Assembly (NCBI GenBank): GCA_032622095.1
Contig: CP136064.1
Span: 144,727,954 to 144,791,953 of the forward strand
Source of the DNA: Siphonodentalium dalli
Lineage: Eukaryota; Mollusca; Scaphopoda; Gadilida; Siphonodentaliidae
Length of the DNA: 64,000 nucleotides
Direction: 5' to 3'
In this document: positions 1 through 11,530 of the stretch, piece after piece
How positions within the stretch are numbered: the first letter of the stretch is position 1
Layout of the letters: each line of letters begins with the position of its first letter
Program-made: the position numbers and the translations under genes
Notes under the pieces: generated by a model
Database searches by the model: none
The model's input: the letters and a program-made list of their open reading frames with translations, nothing else
What the model was told of the DNA's origin: nothing

Positions 1-582
1 ATGTTCAATTAATTTCAATTGAAACACATTCATAATATATATGCACACAATATTTCGAATATGTTATGGATTCATATTTCGCAGTCCAATTTATCAGTCT
101 CAGATACACATAAAAACACTCGAAAACTCATCAGAACTCCTTAAGTAATACGCATATTTACTGCACAGAAACTCGGCATTTGGCGCATCTTCATCTGTGC
201 CGTTCGCATCTTTCTGGACCGACAGTGGTCCCTTCATATCCCGCTGATATTGAGAACGACAGGGATTTTTTAAATTCTGTCAAATCGTATGCTTCATTGA
301 CAGATTCAACTATATACCGGCATTAGTTTTGGAAGCGTGGGAGTCCAGGAATTATACTAGTGAATAGATGTTCTAGAAAATTTGAGTGAGCAAAAGCAAA
401 AACACCATTGAAAAAAATCGCCAAAAACAAACTAATGGTCTGATCTGGGAAAACTAAATGACAACTAGTGGATAAATACTCCTGCTTCGTGTGGACAAAC
501 ACATACGATGCTCGATGTATGTATTACGATGAGAAACAAACATATCCCCATATCATATACGTGAAAATGATTTTCCCATATT
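1..582. other. unassigned AT-rich sequence
   Basis: I see no gene, RNA or recognised repeat in this stretch. The short open frames are AT-rich with no domain-like pattern. Confidence 0.5.
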
Positions 583-618
583 CTCGGTTTTGGCGATACC
601 CTCGGTTTTGGCGATACC
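583..618. repeat. perfect 18-bp tandem duplication
   Basis: The unit CTCGGTTTTGGCGATACC occurs twice head to tail at 583-600 and 601-618. It sits just before the first 458-bp repeat copy. Confidence 0.9.
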
Positions 619-644
619 ACGTACACGGGGGTGGTGTCTGTAAT

Positions 645-1840
645 GGAAGACCTAGAATAAGATTGAAGTTCCCCAGTTGAAGTTGGTGATGTTCACCCAT
701 TGGGCACCTCAATTATGAATTTTATCTTCTGCAAATTAGGGGATATAGAAACTTCCTAGATGGGAAATTTAACTAACAACAATGTAAATTTGATACTATA
801 GATACTTCCCAGAAGATGAGGCCTAAGCAGAATGAGGTCTCCAGAGGGTGAATTTTGTGATGCTAGCCCACTGTGCAGGATAGCATCACTAAAAGCATGT
901 CTGTCCCTAAATTGTGCATGTCTGGCCTCAAGCAACACAATGTATTATACAATCAAGCCTTGATATAGTGTGATAGTGTGTCTGTCATTTGCAGAATGAG
1001 ATCCCCAGAGGGTGAATTTAGTGATGCTATCCTGCACAGCGGGCTAGCGTCACTAAATTCACCCTCTGGGGACCTCATTCTGCTAAGGCCCTCAACTGCC
1101 ATGGAAGACCTAGGATAAGATTGAAGTTCTACAGTTGAAGTTGGTGATGTTCACCCATTGGGCACCTCAATTATGAATTTTATCTTCAGCAAATTAGGGC
1201 ATATAGAAACTTCCTAGAAGGGAAATTTAACTAACAACAATGTAAATTTGATACTATAGATACTTCCCAGAAGATGAGGCCTAAGCAGAATGAGGTCTCC
1301 AGATTGTGAATTTGGTGATGCTAGCCCGCTGTGTGGGATAGCATCACTAAAAGCATGTCTGTTCCTGCATTGTGCATGCCTGGCCTCAAGCAACACAATG
1401 TATTATACAATCAAGCCTTGAAATAGTGTGATAGTTTGTCTGTCATTTGCAGAATGAGGTCCTCAGAGGGTGAATTTAGTGACGCTATCCCGTACAATGG
1501 GCTAGCATCACTAAATTCACCCTCTGAGGACCTCATTCTGCTAAGGCCCCCAACTGCTATGGCAGACCTAGGATAAGATTGAAGTTCCCCAGTTGAAGTT
1601 GGTGATGTTCACCCATTGGGCACCTCAATTATGAATTTATCTTCTGCAAATTAGGGGAAACTTCCAAGAAGGGAAATGTAACTAACAACAATGTTAATTT
1701 GGTACTATAGATACTTCCCAGAAGATGAGGCCTAAGCTGAATGAGGTCTCCAGAGGTTGTATTTGGTGATGCTAGGCCGCTGTGCGGGATAGCATCACTA
1801 AATTCACCCTCTGGGGACCTCATTCTGCAAATGACAGACA
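645..1840. repeat. tandem 458-bp repeat, two full copies and one partial
   Basis: Units start at 645, 1103 and 1561 (GGAAGACCTAG and close variants), giving an exact period of 458 bp. The third copy is cut short near 1840. Each unit carries CACCCATTGGGCACCTCAAT, then AGAAGATGAGGCCTAAGCAG, then an inverted pair built on CAGAATGAGGTC...CACCCTCTGGGGACCTC. The minus-strand frames of 60-70 codons are repeat artefacts that recur in each unit. A diverged copy lies at about 36735-37010, so the family is also dispersed. Confidence 0.9.
990..1083. repeat. near-perfect palindrome inside the 458-bp unit
   Basis: GCAGAATGAGATCCCCAGAG on the left pairs with CTCTGGGGACCTCATTCTGC on the right. Pairing continues inward through GTGAATTTAGTGATGCTA/TAGCGTCACTAAATTCAC, leaving a short loop around CCTGCACAGCGGG. 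Equivalent hairpins occur near 1450-1545 and 1735-1830. The structure resembles a foldback MITE carried inside the tandem unit. Confidence 0.85.
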
Positions 1841-2039
1841 TGCTATTGCTATTAGTCCTGATTTGAACAATACATGATAGATTGGGAATTAATGACTTCT
1901 AGCAGATCTGCAAGGAATGTTTATAAACATGTCAAGATTAACATGATTGTGTAGGCATACCCAGCATATATACAGTTACAGCCAAAGTAAATGCTTCTTA
2001 TTAATAATTCTGTCAAGAATTTGAGTAAATTTTATTTTT

Positions 2040-2700
2040 GGGACCAGGCCAGAGTGACAGAAGCAGTGCACTTGAGTGAAGGGCCAGGGGGCACAACCTT
2101 CAGAAATGTAATGGCATTAGTTTTTCAAAAAATGTTAAACAATATATATATATAATTGACCATGGAGTTAAATACAATTTTTTATATTTTTTAAAAAATA
2201 TTTTAATAAAAAAAACAATTCCATAGTTTTTTTTAAATATTCTTTTATTTTTTAATATATCATTTCTTTTCTATTCCTTTCTTTTTTGGTTAAAGAGTTT
2301 AATCTGAATTTTTTTTTTTTTAGTTATGTCCCTGGCCCCACCCACATTTGACGCAGTGACCTCATTTGAACAAATCTGAACCCCAGTCAACCAAGGATTC
2401 TTCATACCAAATATGAACCCATTTGGCCTGATGGTATTTGAGAAGATGTTTAAAAGAATTACTATGGAGGGAAAGAGTTGTGGCCCTGCTTTCTCAACTA
2501 ATTGACCTGATGACCTCATTTGAACAAATCTGAATGTGATTTACCTAGGGAACATCCACACCAAATATGAACCCGTTCCGTCTTACAGTTTTGGCGGAGA
2601 AGATGATTCTTGATGGACAGACGGACGGACGGACTACGGACGAGGAGTGATGACTATAGCTCCACCGGAGACTTCGTCTCAGGTGAGCTAAAAAACTATA
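2040..2700. repeat. interspersed repeat ending GACGGACGGACGG ... AGGTGAGCTAAAAA
   Basis: The segment holds two internal sub-repeats built on TTTGAACAAATCTGAA and ACCAAATATGAACCC, then a (GGAC)n run at about 2612-2640 and the end CGTCTCAGGTGAGCTAAAAA. I recognise this kind of ending from molluscan interspersed repeats; that is recall, not a search result. Diverged copies in the opposite orientation lie at 9110-9380 and 22065-22325 (GCGTCCTTGGTTTACTGGAG, TTTCCCTCCATAG). Confidence 0.7.
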
Positions 2701-3479
2701 ATATCCTGTATTTGTGTCGGAGAGAAAAATTAACACAGGAGCAGAACAAGGTCAATGCTTTCAGTTTTCACAGGTTTTCTCTAGTCATCAGCGAATTCTG
2801 AAATGCATCATCTTAAGATTAATATTATACTAGTATACAACCTCTACCCATGCAAAACAACTAATGATTGAACTCTAGTTCAGAGACAATTGAATGATTT
2901 TTTTCATTATGATGATCACAGATATAAAAGTCTATTAATGCTTGCAGTGATGAATTCGAGGTCACATACAAACATGCCTGTACCAAATTAAGCAAGCAGG
3001 ATTTTGCTGAGTATCTATATTCTGCTCCTCACAAATTGATATCAATATGTGTAGCTGGTTGCACTTCAATGCGTGAATGCTGAAATGTTCTATCTCACAA
3101 AACTCTGTTTGGTGGGATGTCGAGTTTAAAGTTTCCGATCACCAGTCTTCATATCCGGAAATATATAGAGCATGTGAAGTAAACTGAAGATTTTATTGAA
3201 AAAAAAAATTTCGTCTAATTGAATGAAAACTGTGACGTTTTGGATGCAATTCTCTATTTTTTGTTTGGAGATAGAACACATTATTAACAAAATCACCCTT
3301 TTCTGATAATGCTTAAATGTACATCCATGGACATGGAACATTCTAGCACTTATACCTTAAGTAACGAAAACACAATGCTTGAATGGTGTTTCATTGAAAA
3401 GTAATATTAATAGAAGAGGTAGTAGTCGAAACAGCAGCTATCTGGCAAATAGGTATACATGTACATGTCTAAATTTGTT
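2701..3479. other. unassigned AT-rich sequence
   Basis: No convincing coding frame, RNA or repeat structure was seen here. The frames present are 60-70 codons long and look random. Confidence 0.4.
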
Positions 3480-4120
3480 ATTTGCCAGTCGGTTGGCAAA
3501 TAATTCTTTTCGTGATATTTTGAGGACCCATCCTATTTAAAATCTTGAACACACCACGGGGTAGGCTCTTAATATTAAGTGAGGGTGTGGTCAAAGACAG
3601 TACTATCAGACAATATACAATTAGTATGGATGGGTTGGTTTGTTTCGGAAAGCCTGTGAACACACCATGAACTGAAGGGCCAAACCCTCATAATATTAAC
3701 TGAGGGTGCGAACAAAATGTACTAGTGGTTCTATCAGGAAATACACAATTTGCATGGATAAGTTTGTTAACGAAAGCCTGGGGCACTTTACAAAAAGAGG
3801 CTGGCAAATAATATAGGCCAATTGTCCATTCTTAAAGGAGCCCTATACCCCATCTTAATTCTTGAACACACTATGTACACTAACTGAAGGGAAATTTACT
3901 AAGCATGAGGACAAAAACAGTTTTATCAGGAAGTACACAGTTTTTATGGATTGATTCAGTGGTTCCTGAGAGCTTAGGTCACTTTACAAAGGGTGGCTGT
4001 TAAATAAGAAAGGTGCCCCACCATAACTGAAGTCTTGAGCAGACCCCGAGCTGAAGGGCAAATCTAATTTTGTAAAGTGTCCCAGGCTGCCAGGAGTGAA
4101 GACCATCGATAGACGTTGTG
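3480..4120. repeat. degenerate ~200-bp tandem repeat, first block
   Basis: A motif set recurs about every 200 bp: GGCAAATA, an A/T-rich stretch with TCTTGAACACAC, CTGAGGGTG or CTGAAGGG, TATCAGGAAxTACACAxTTT, ATGGATGGGTTGGTT, CGAAAGCCTG, GGGCACTTTACAAA. Copies are heavily diverged, so the family is old. It resumes after the SINE at about 4595. Confidence 0.75.
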
Positions 4121-4294
4121 TAATAGATAGAACCGCCTTTTGTCCATAACCTCAGTTAAATATTGAAAATATATCACATCTGTCATCAGCTGTTGGTGTA
4201 TTCAATACATTAAATAGGGTAGGGGGTCCCCAAACCATCGAAAAATTGCCTTTTGTATTTGTCAGCCGCTTTTTGTAAAATGCCAGCGGCTTTG

Positions 4295-4595
4295 TTGTCA
4301 GTTAGGGGTACAACTGCAAGCCATCTTGCCGTCCAGCGCTGGCGATGAGTGTTCAAATCCACATGATTCCATGATGGACTTTGTATCTTGAAATCGTTAT
4401 CTGGTGGAGTTGCCAGTTACTTGCCGATGGCCAGTGGTTTGCCACACATGGTCGATGAGTTTATCAGCCATTGAAATCACTGATAGATTAGCCATAAGTG
4501 TGTAGATTTCCTCCACCACTAAACTGTCAATGTTTGATATGGCCTTAGTTGCTTAAAGCGACATTAAACCCCAATCAATCAATCAATACTATATA
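4295..4595 (+). repeat. tRNA-derived SINE
   Basis: A tRNA-like head has a recognisable RNA polymerase III B box, GTTCAAATCC, near 4351. The A box upstream is weaker. An unrelated body follows, then the tail TTAAAGCGACATTAAACCCC and a short (AATC)n run. Head, body and simple-repeat tail are the standard SINE layout, and this tail type is common in molluscan SINEs. The 5' boundary is uncertain. Confidence 0.65.
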
Positions 4596-5420
4596 TGTTA
4601 TATTCAAATGAGATGCTACCCCAGACCATAAAGACACCACAAGCAGAAGGGATATGCTCTTCTCAATATTAACTGCAGACCCTGTGTGGAAAAAAGGTAC
4701 TGTAGCTCTGTCAGGAAATACACAATTTGTATGGATGGGTTGGTTCCCGAAAACATGGGGCACTTTCTAAAAAGCGGTTGGCAAATATGAAAGGCTATTT
4801 TGTTCTTGATGCTAGCTGAGGGTATTTTATCAGGAAATATTACAATTTGAATGGATGGGTTGGTTCCCGAAAGTAGGGACACTTCCCAAAAAGCTATTTG
4901 CAAATAAGAAAGGCATCTATTTTGTTTTGCTTTGGGAAGTTGGGGACTCATCCCTATTTAAAGTTTTATGCAGACCCAAAGCTAAAGAGTTATGCTCTCA
5001 ATATGAAATGGAGTTGTGGACAGGAGACAGTACTACCAGGAAATACATAACTTGTATGGATGGGATGGTTCTCGAAAGCCTGGGGCACTTTACAAAAAGC
5101 AGCTGGCAAATATGAAAAGCGAATTTTCGCTGTTTTATGGGAGTCATATACCACCACACACTATGAATATTGGTTCTCAATTTTCACTTTGGGTGCGGGC
5201 AAAAGATAGATCTAGCAGCAAGTACACAATTGGTATGAATATTAAATGAAGTTGAACATACCCTGTAAAGTGCCCCAGATTATCAGGAATGAACCCATCC
5301 ATATAAATTGTGTATTTCACACATGATATAACTGGTTTTTGCCCACAATCTCAGTTAATATTGAGAATATATCTTGGTGTATTATTATATCAGTCACTTT
5401 TTGTAAAGTGCCCAAAGTTT
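4596..5420. repeat. degenerate ~200-bp tandem repeat, second block
   Basis: This continues the family at 3480-4120, with repeated TCAGGAAATACACAATTTG, ATGGATGGGTTGGTTCCCGA and GGGGCACTTTACAAAAAGC. Part of the block (5260-5420) runs in the opposite sense (GTAAAGTGCCCCAGATTATC), so it contains an internal inversion. Open frames of up to 111 codons on both strands follow the repeat period and are not genes. Confidence 0.75.
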
Positions 5421-6490
5421 TGTAGTTTTTCGTGGTTAGGAATGGCATGACCATAAGGGTATGTTTGTTTTGCATGTAGTATAAATGCAACCATGTGTAT
5501 ATATGAAGGTGAAAAATGACTTTTCATCACAGAATACCTCATTACCAGCAAAAGACAATTTCCCTTGTCGCCATTGGTTCAAACTTGAACACATGTTCCC
5601 ATCCATGGAATTTAATAGGTCAAGGACATAGAACAATCAAGCACTAACTAAAATGTCATTCTTGGAGATGAAACAATTTTTAATGACTTCTCATTTGAAT
5701 TTGAATGGTGTGATGTGCAATATGGTTACCGTATCATTAAAGAATATGCACAAATAAGACCATAATATAACTCCATTTCCCAGGTCCCTTGTCATGAATA
5801 CAATACAACTTCTATAAACAAAGAAATAAAGATTTTACCACTGGACATGCATAGCCTGCTTATCCAAGTAAGTGTTGGTTTAAAATTGACTTAAATTAAT
5901 TTGAATTCTCCAGCACACATCAGATCAGGGTATGATACTGATTACGATGATACCAATATCTCATTTTCGCGCCAACATGGACATGAACAATTGAGCATGC
6001 ATGCGTCGACTAAAAGATAAGATCATTTTTCTCTGAAGTCATCCTACTGTAAAACTAGCCCCTTTCAACTTGAGGTATAAAATAAACATTGACATCAGCT
6101 GTCCTCATTAGATAGAGAAACTAAGGCAATTTTTTTATGTCAAAGTCATACAAATGCTTACTCATCAGTACTTGTGACTTTCTGCTACTTTTCAGCTTTA
6201 CTTTCTGATAGCATTCTTCAGACGTGACTATATATATGCATACTAAGAACTATTTTCTCAGCTGGCATACTGAACAGAACACTTTGTTGTTGGAAAACAG
6301 ATTCAAAGGATTTCTATGATTGTTTTCAATTAATTGCATCACATTTATATACTGTAAAATCCTAGATATTTATGGTGTTCATTGTGTATGCTACACTTCT
6401 GGTTAATCTATCATGGCATTGTAAATATATTTACATACCTATCAATAAAATTCACTTTCTCCACTTTCATGTTTCATTGAACAACTGGCT
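5421..6490. other. unassigned AT-rich sequence
   Basis: No gene, RNA or repeat relationship to the rest of the window was noticed. Content is AT-rich with scattered short frames. Confidence 0.4.
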
Positions 6491-6494
6491 TCAT

Positions 6495-7765
6495 TACGCC
6501 ACATGTGGTGTATCTAGTTTCGGTGATTTTGATATTGTGTGGTGGACTGGACGAATGTATTCTTGGAGATTTTTTGTACCTTACTCAATCGTACCAATAG
6601 AACATGTATATGCTGAAATTGTAAAGTTAACGGCACCGGTGTATAATGGTTTTGAAAATATGATAAATCGTATCCATAGGGTCAGGACAGGCTGAAATTG
6701 TGAACTTAAAGTCACCGGTGTAATAATATGTTGTTGAAAATATAAATAATCTGATAGCCTGAAAATAATATATCACCCATTGGGAGCCCCATGGTGTATT
6801 CTTGGATATTTTTATTTGTACCTTACTCAATCGTACCGATAGAATCACGTAGATGCTTAAATTGTAAAGTTAACGTCACCGGTGTATAATATGTTTTTGA
6901 AAATGTGATAAATCGTATCGATAGAGTCAGGACAGGCTGAAATTGTAAACTTAAAGTCACTTGTTGTTGAAAATATAAATAATTTGATAGACTGAAAATA
7001 ATGTGCAACCCATTGGGAACCCCTGGTGAATTGTGGGTAGTTTCATTGTGATTCTCCGCCATCTTTATTTTCTGGAATTATCACCAAGATTTCTCCACTC
7101 GATTCTCTTAAAATACACCCGAATCGGTCAAATTCTTTTGATAATTCTATCTAAATACATCTTAGCTACTATTCGGATGGCATACTATGGATTTAGGTCG
7201 CCAGCCATACAGGGCAAGTGTCGAGTTCACAGCGCAGTCATCTCGGTCGAAAGATTGGGCGACGCGACAGACTGCTTTATCGGTAACGCCCCCAGGGATA
7301 ATTAATCCGCTCAGCAAGTACACATTCAGAGCACTCCGCTGGCAAAAGCTATTATTACGCCACATGTGGTGTATCTAGTTTCTGTGATTTTGATATTGTG
7401 TGGTGGACAGGGCGAATGTATTCTTGGAGATTTTTTGTACCTTACTCAATCGTACCGATAGAATCACGTAGATGCCAAAATTATAAAGTTAACGCCACCG
7501 GTGTATAATATGTTTATGAAAATATGATAAATCGTATCGATAGAGTCAGGACAGGCTGAAATTGTAAACTTAAAGTCACCGGTGTAATAATATGTTGTTG
7601 AAAATATAAATAATTTGATCGACTGAAAATAATATATAACCCGTTGGGAGCCCCTGGTGTATTCTGGACATTTTGTTTTGTACCATTACTCAATCGTACC
7701 GATAGAATCACGTAGATGCCGAAATTATAAAGTTAACGCCACCGGTGTATAATATGTTCTGGCAC
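6495..7765. repeat. cluster of P-family repeats with Q-family segment
   Basis: The P unit of about 300 bp begins ATTACGCCACATGTGGTGTA. It contains TACCTTACTCAATCGTACC and two related sub-blocks (TAAAGTTAACGxCACCGGTG and AACTTAAAGTCACCGGTG), and ends near CCCATTGGGAGCCCC. Full copies start near 6498 and 7353, with partial copies near 6795 and 7665. A separate Q segment (GAATTGTGGGTAGTTTCATT to GCTACTATTCGGAT, 7025-7180) follows the partial copy. P and Q recur together at 13700-14290 and 17245-17790, so they probably form one longer element. The stretch 7185-7350 is not seen elsewhere. Confidence 0.8.
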
Positions 7766-9382
7766 TATATAGAGATGACTAAGATTCTGACACCCCCTAT
7801 TTTATAGCCTTGTTGCAATGTTCAGTAGAGTTGAAATGCATAATATGTCAACATTGGTCATTATCGCTCTATAAATTTATATCGGTTCAACACTTAGTTC
7901 CCTGTATCGCCCACCCCTCCCTGAATTTATTTTTTCATTTGTATTATAGTCTCGTTACGTACACATTTTATCTCTTGTAACTTTTGCTTCAATGCGTCGA
8001 GTTCCGCTACAGAGAATACAAAACTGACAACATTTTGAAATGTTAGCAGGCTTCAAACTCATCTTATCCAAGAAAAACTCTGGTTACATAAGAAATTTGT
8101 GTATAAGGTGTACGCGCATTTGTTGCGTTAAAAACCAAAGGTCCCAAGTCAAGGTCCAAATCCCCAACACACTGTTGTGAGGTTTAACTCCATCTACAAA
8201 CAGTAATGTCCAAAGTAATTGATCACTTAACCACAGCAAAATTATGGGTATTTTTTCATGATTTTAAATCCTGAAAAATTACCCATAATTATGCTGTGGT
8301 TAAGTGGTCAATTACTTTGGGCATTACTGTAACCAATATAAGGATTTGAGGTTTAATGATAACTCAATCCTCATACAGTAATGTTCAAAGTAATTGACCA
8401 CTTAAGCACAGCAGAATAATGGGTAATTTATCAGGATTTTAAATGCTGAAAAAATACCCATAATTCTGCTGTGGTTAAGTGGTCAATTACTTTGGGCATT
8501 ATTGTAACCAATATAAGGATTTGAGGTTTAATGATAACTCAATCCTCATACAGTAATGTTCAAAGTAATTGACCACTTAACCAGAGCAGAATTATTTGTA
8601 ATTTTTCAGGATTTTAAATCCTGAAAAATTACCAATAAGTCTGATGTGGTTAAGTGGTCAATTACTTTGGGCATTACTGTAATAAGGATGTGAGGTTTAA
8701 TGAGAACTCCATCCACATAACTAATAAATATGTGTGAAAATTAAAACAAAACAAAATAAATTCCATGATGGCGTCCAATATGGACTGCCTAATTCTGCTC
8801 CAAAACATGTATATTGAATATATGGATGTTTATTGGGGGAAACCGATTATTTCAATGATATTTTTATTAACTGGGATCCAAAACCCGACTTACGGGAGCG
8901 TGCTTCGCGTGCGACTGTATCTTAAGCATATGTGCATATTTAATAAGCCAACAATTGGAATCCCAACAGAGAAGATTGGCGTGGGTCCCTTGTGCGATCT
9001 GTCCATCGAAAACTATTTAGACATATCAAGACACGTAAGACCCAATAACTTAATATACAGAATAGATACATCTATTGCCTGAGTGACTAATATTTATATT
9101 TGTTACAATGAGGTCAAATAGTTGCGAAGCCAGCACCACAATTGTTTCCCTCCATAGTAAATCTTAAAACAACTTCTAAAGAATTATTAATTTACCTTAT
9201 ATTTGGTATGGAGCGTCCTTGGTTTACTGGAGTTCAGATTTGTTAACATCACGTCACCAAGTTAATTACTTGCGAAGCCACAGCCATAACTATTTCCCTC
9301 CATAGTAATTCTCAAAACAACTTCTTAAGAACAATTGACCAGGTCAGTCGCGCAATTATTGGAAGAGCCACGGTCAATCATT
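7766..9382. repeat. composite repeat R, copy A
   Basis: The head runs from about 7766 to 8200, followed by three foldback MITEs (8201-8679) and a tail (8690-9382). The tail contains a 105-codon frame at 8765-9082 and a reverse-oriented piece of the GACGG-type repeat. Copy B (9383-11530) follows directly in tandem, and copy C is at 18633-22327. Copies A and B are almost identical outside copy-number changes and one insertion. Confidence 0.85.
8201..8679. mobile_element. array of three foldback MITEs, Tc1/mariner-type ends (copy A)
   Basis: Three elements of 129 bp lie at 8201-8329, 8376-8504 and 8551-8679. They are separated by a ~46-bp linker (TAACCAATATAAGGATTTGA...). Each is almost entirely one inverted repeat, starting CAGTAATGTCCAAAGTAATT and ending in its complement CATTACTG, with a loop around the ATTTTAAATC core. 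TA dinucleotides flank most ends. CAGT-type termini with TA duplication are typical of Tc1/mariner MITEs. The regular MITE-linker period of about 175 bp shows that copies multiplied as a tandem satellite rather than by separate insertions. Confidence 0.85.
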
Positions 9383-11530
9383 TTGCAATGTTCAGTAGAG
9401 TTGAAATGCATAATATGTCAACATTGGTCATTATCGCTCTATAAATTTATATCGGTTCAACACTTAGTTCCCTGTATCGCCCACCCCTCCCTGAATTTAT
9501 TTTTTCATTTGTATTATAGTCTCGTTTCGTACACATTTTATCTCTTGTAACTTTTGCTTCAATGCGTCGAGTTCCGCTACAGAGAATACAAAACTGACAA
9601 CATTTTGAAATGTTAGCAGGCTTCAAACTCATCTTATCCAAGAAAAACTCTGGTTACATAAGAAATTTGTGTATAAGGTGTACGCGCATTTGTTGCGTTA
9701 AAAACCAAAGGTCCCAAGTCATGGTCCAAATCCCCAACACACTGTTGTGAGGTTTAACTCCATCTACATACAGTAATGTCCAAAGTAATTGATCACTTAA
9801 AGGTACTCAACCCGATAAAACTCCTCTCAATTACTATTTCAATGGCTTCGGGGGTCAAAAATATTTGATTCGAGTCGAGGAAGTCACCCATCAAAGCTCA
9901 GATTTGTTAGATATCGATTTTAGAAATCTATTATTTTTCATTATCGGGAATTGTTTCTGGCCCAGAAGACAGTAAACAATTCGTTGTTATTACCCACCTG
10001 ATCATAGAGTTATCCATCCTTGTCTGTTTGAATATAATTTTGGCGTAAAATCTCGAGCATGTTACCAAATTGACGGCAGTTATTGGTACTCATCTCGAGA
10101 ACATAAGAATTTTCAAAAATCAATATCTAATAACTCTGAGCTTTGTTTGATGGGTTCCTCGACTCGAATCAAATATTTTTTACCCCCAAAGCCAAAGAAA
10201 TAGTAATATAGGACCCTCTGATCGGATTGTTGTTGTTGGAATCTGTTGAGATGGGGACCCTCTTTACGGGTTGAGTACCTTTAACCACAGCAAAATTATG
10301 GGTATTTTTTCATGATTTTAAATCCTGAAAAATTACCCATAATTATGCTGTGGTTAAGTGGTCAATTACTTTGGGCATTACTGTAACCAATATAAGGATT
10401 TGAGGTTTAATGATATCTCAATCCTCATACAGTAATGTTCAAAGTAATTGACCACTTAAGCACAGCAGAATAATGGGTAATTTATCAGGATTTTAAATGC
10501 TGAAAAAATACCCATAATTCTGCTGTGGTTAAGTGGTCAATTACTTTGGGCATTACTGTAACCAATATAAGGATTTGAGGTTTAATGATAACTCAATCCT
10601 CATACAGTAATGTTCAAAGTAATTGACCACTTAACCAGAGCAGAATTATTTGTAATTTTTCAGGATTTTAAATCCTGAAAAATTACCAATAAGTCTGATG
10701 TGGTTAAGTGGTCAATTACTTTGGGCATTACTGTAACCAATATAAGGATTTGAGGTTTAATGATATCTCAATCCTCATACAGTAATGTTCAAAGTAATTG
10801 ACCACTTAAGCACAGCAGAATAATGGGTAATTTATCAGGATTTTAAATACTGAAAAAATACCCATAATTCTGCTGTGGTTAAGTGGTCAATTACTTTGGG
10901 CATTACTGTAACCAATATAAGGATTTGAGGTTTAATGATAACTCAATCCTCATACAGTAATGTTCAAAGTAATTGACCACTTAACCAGAGCAGAATTATT
11001 TGTAATTTTTCAGGATTTTAAATCCTGAAAAATTACCAATAAGTCTGATGTGGTTAAGTGGTCAATTACTTTGGGCATTACTGTAACCAATATAAGGATG
11101 TGAGGTTTAATGAGAACTCCATCCACATAACTAATAAATATGTGTGAAAATTAAAACAAAACAAAATAAATTCCATGATGGCGTCCAATATGGACTGCCT
11201 AATTCTGCTCCAAAACATGTATATTGAATATATGGATGTTTATTGTGGGAAACCGATTATTTCAATGATATTTTCATTAACTGGGATCCAAAACCCGACT
11301 TACGGGAGCGTGCTTCGCGTGCGACTGTATCTTAAGCATATGTGCATATTTAATAAGCCAACAATTGGAATCCCAACAGAGAAGATTGGCGTGGGTCCCT
11401 TGTGCGATCTGTTCATCGAAAACTATTTAGACATATCAAGACACGTAAGACCCAATAACTTAATATACAGAATAGATACATCTATTGCCTGAGTGATTAA
11501 TATTTATATTTGTTACAATGAGGTCAAATA
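9383..11530. repeat. composite repeat R, copy B
   Basis: Same order as copy A: head 9383-9770, MITE array from 9771 to about 11090, tail 11095-11530 with the same 105-codon frame (11175-11492). The array has five MITE-linker units against three in copy A. Its first MITE is split by the TTAA element at 9801-10280. The copy ends abruptly at GAGGTCAAATAG, where the approach to the 82-bp satellite begins. Confidence 0.85.
9801..10280. mobile_element. 480-bp MITE with TTAA target duplication (piggyBac-type)
   Basis: The element begins AGGTACTCAACCCG and ends with the exact complement CGGGTTGAGTACCT. TTAA flanks it at 9797-9800 and 10281-10284. The undisturbed site is visible in copy A (GATCACTTAACCACAGC at 8221-8237), so the insertion is directly demonstrated. 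Inner arms carrying TTGATTCGAGTCGAGGAAGT and its near-complement form a second inverted pair. It has no coding capacity. TTAA duplication is characteristic of piggyBac-class transposition, but the ends lack the usual CCC start, so family assignment is inference. Confidence 0.93.

Noticed and set aside
4340-4365. Functional tRNA gene
   Set aside because: A B-box-like GTTCAAATCC is present, but no cloverleaf with acceptor stem and anticodon arm can be drawn; the context fits a SINE head.
4616-5249. Open frames of 60-111 codons on both strands
   Set aside because: They follow the period of the degenerate ~200-bp repeat and overlap one another on both strands; no domain pattern is present.
7162-7378. 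Overlapping frames on both strands in a GC-richer patch
   Set aside because: No recognisable domain; they overlap in three frames, and no related sequence occurs elsewhere in the window to test conservation.
8765-9082. 105-codon frame beginning MMASNMDCLILLQNM, also at 11175-11492
   Set aside because: It lies in the tail of repeat R. The three base differences between copies A and B inside the frame all change the amino acid, and copy C is frameshifted. That pattern shows no protein-level constraint.
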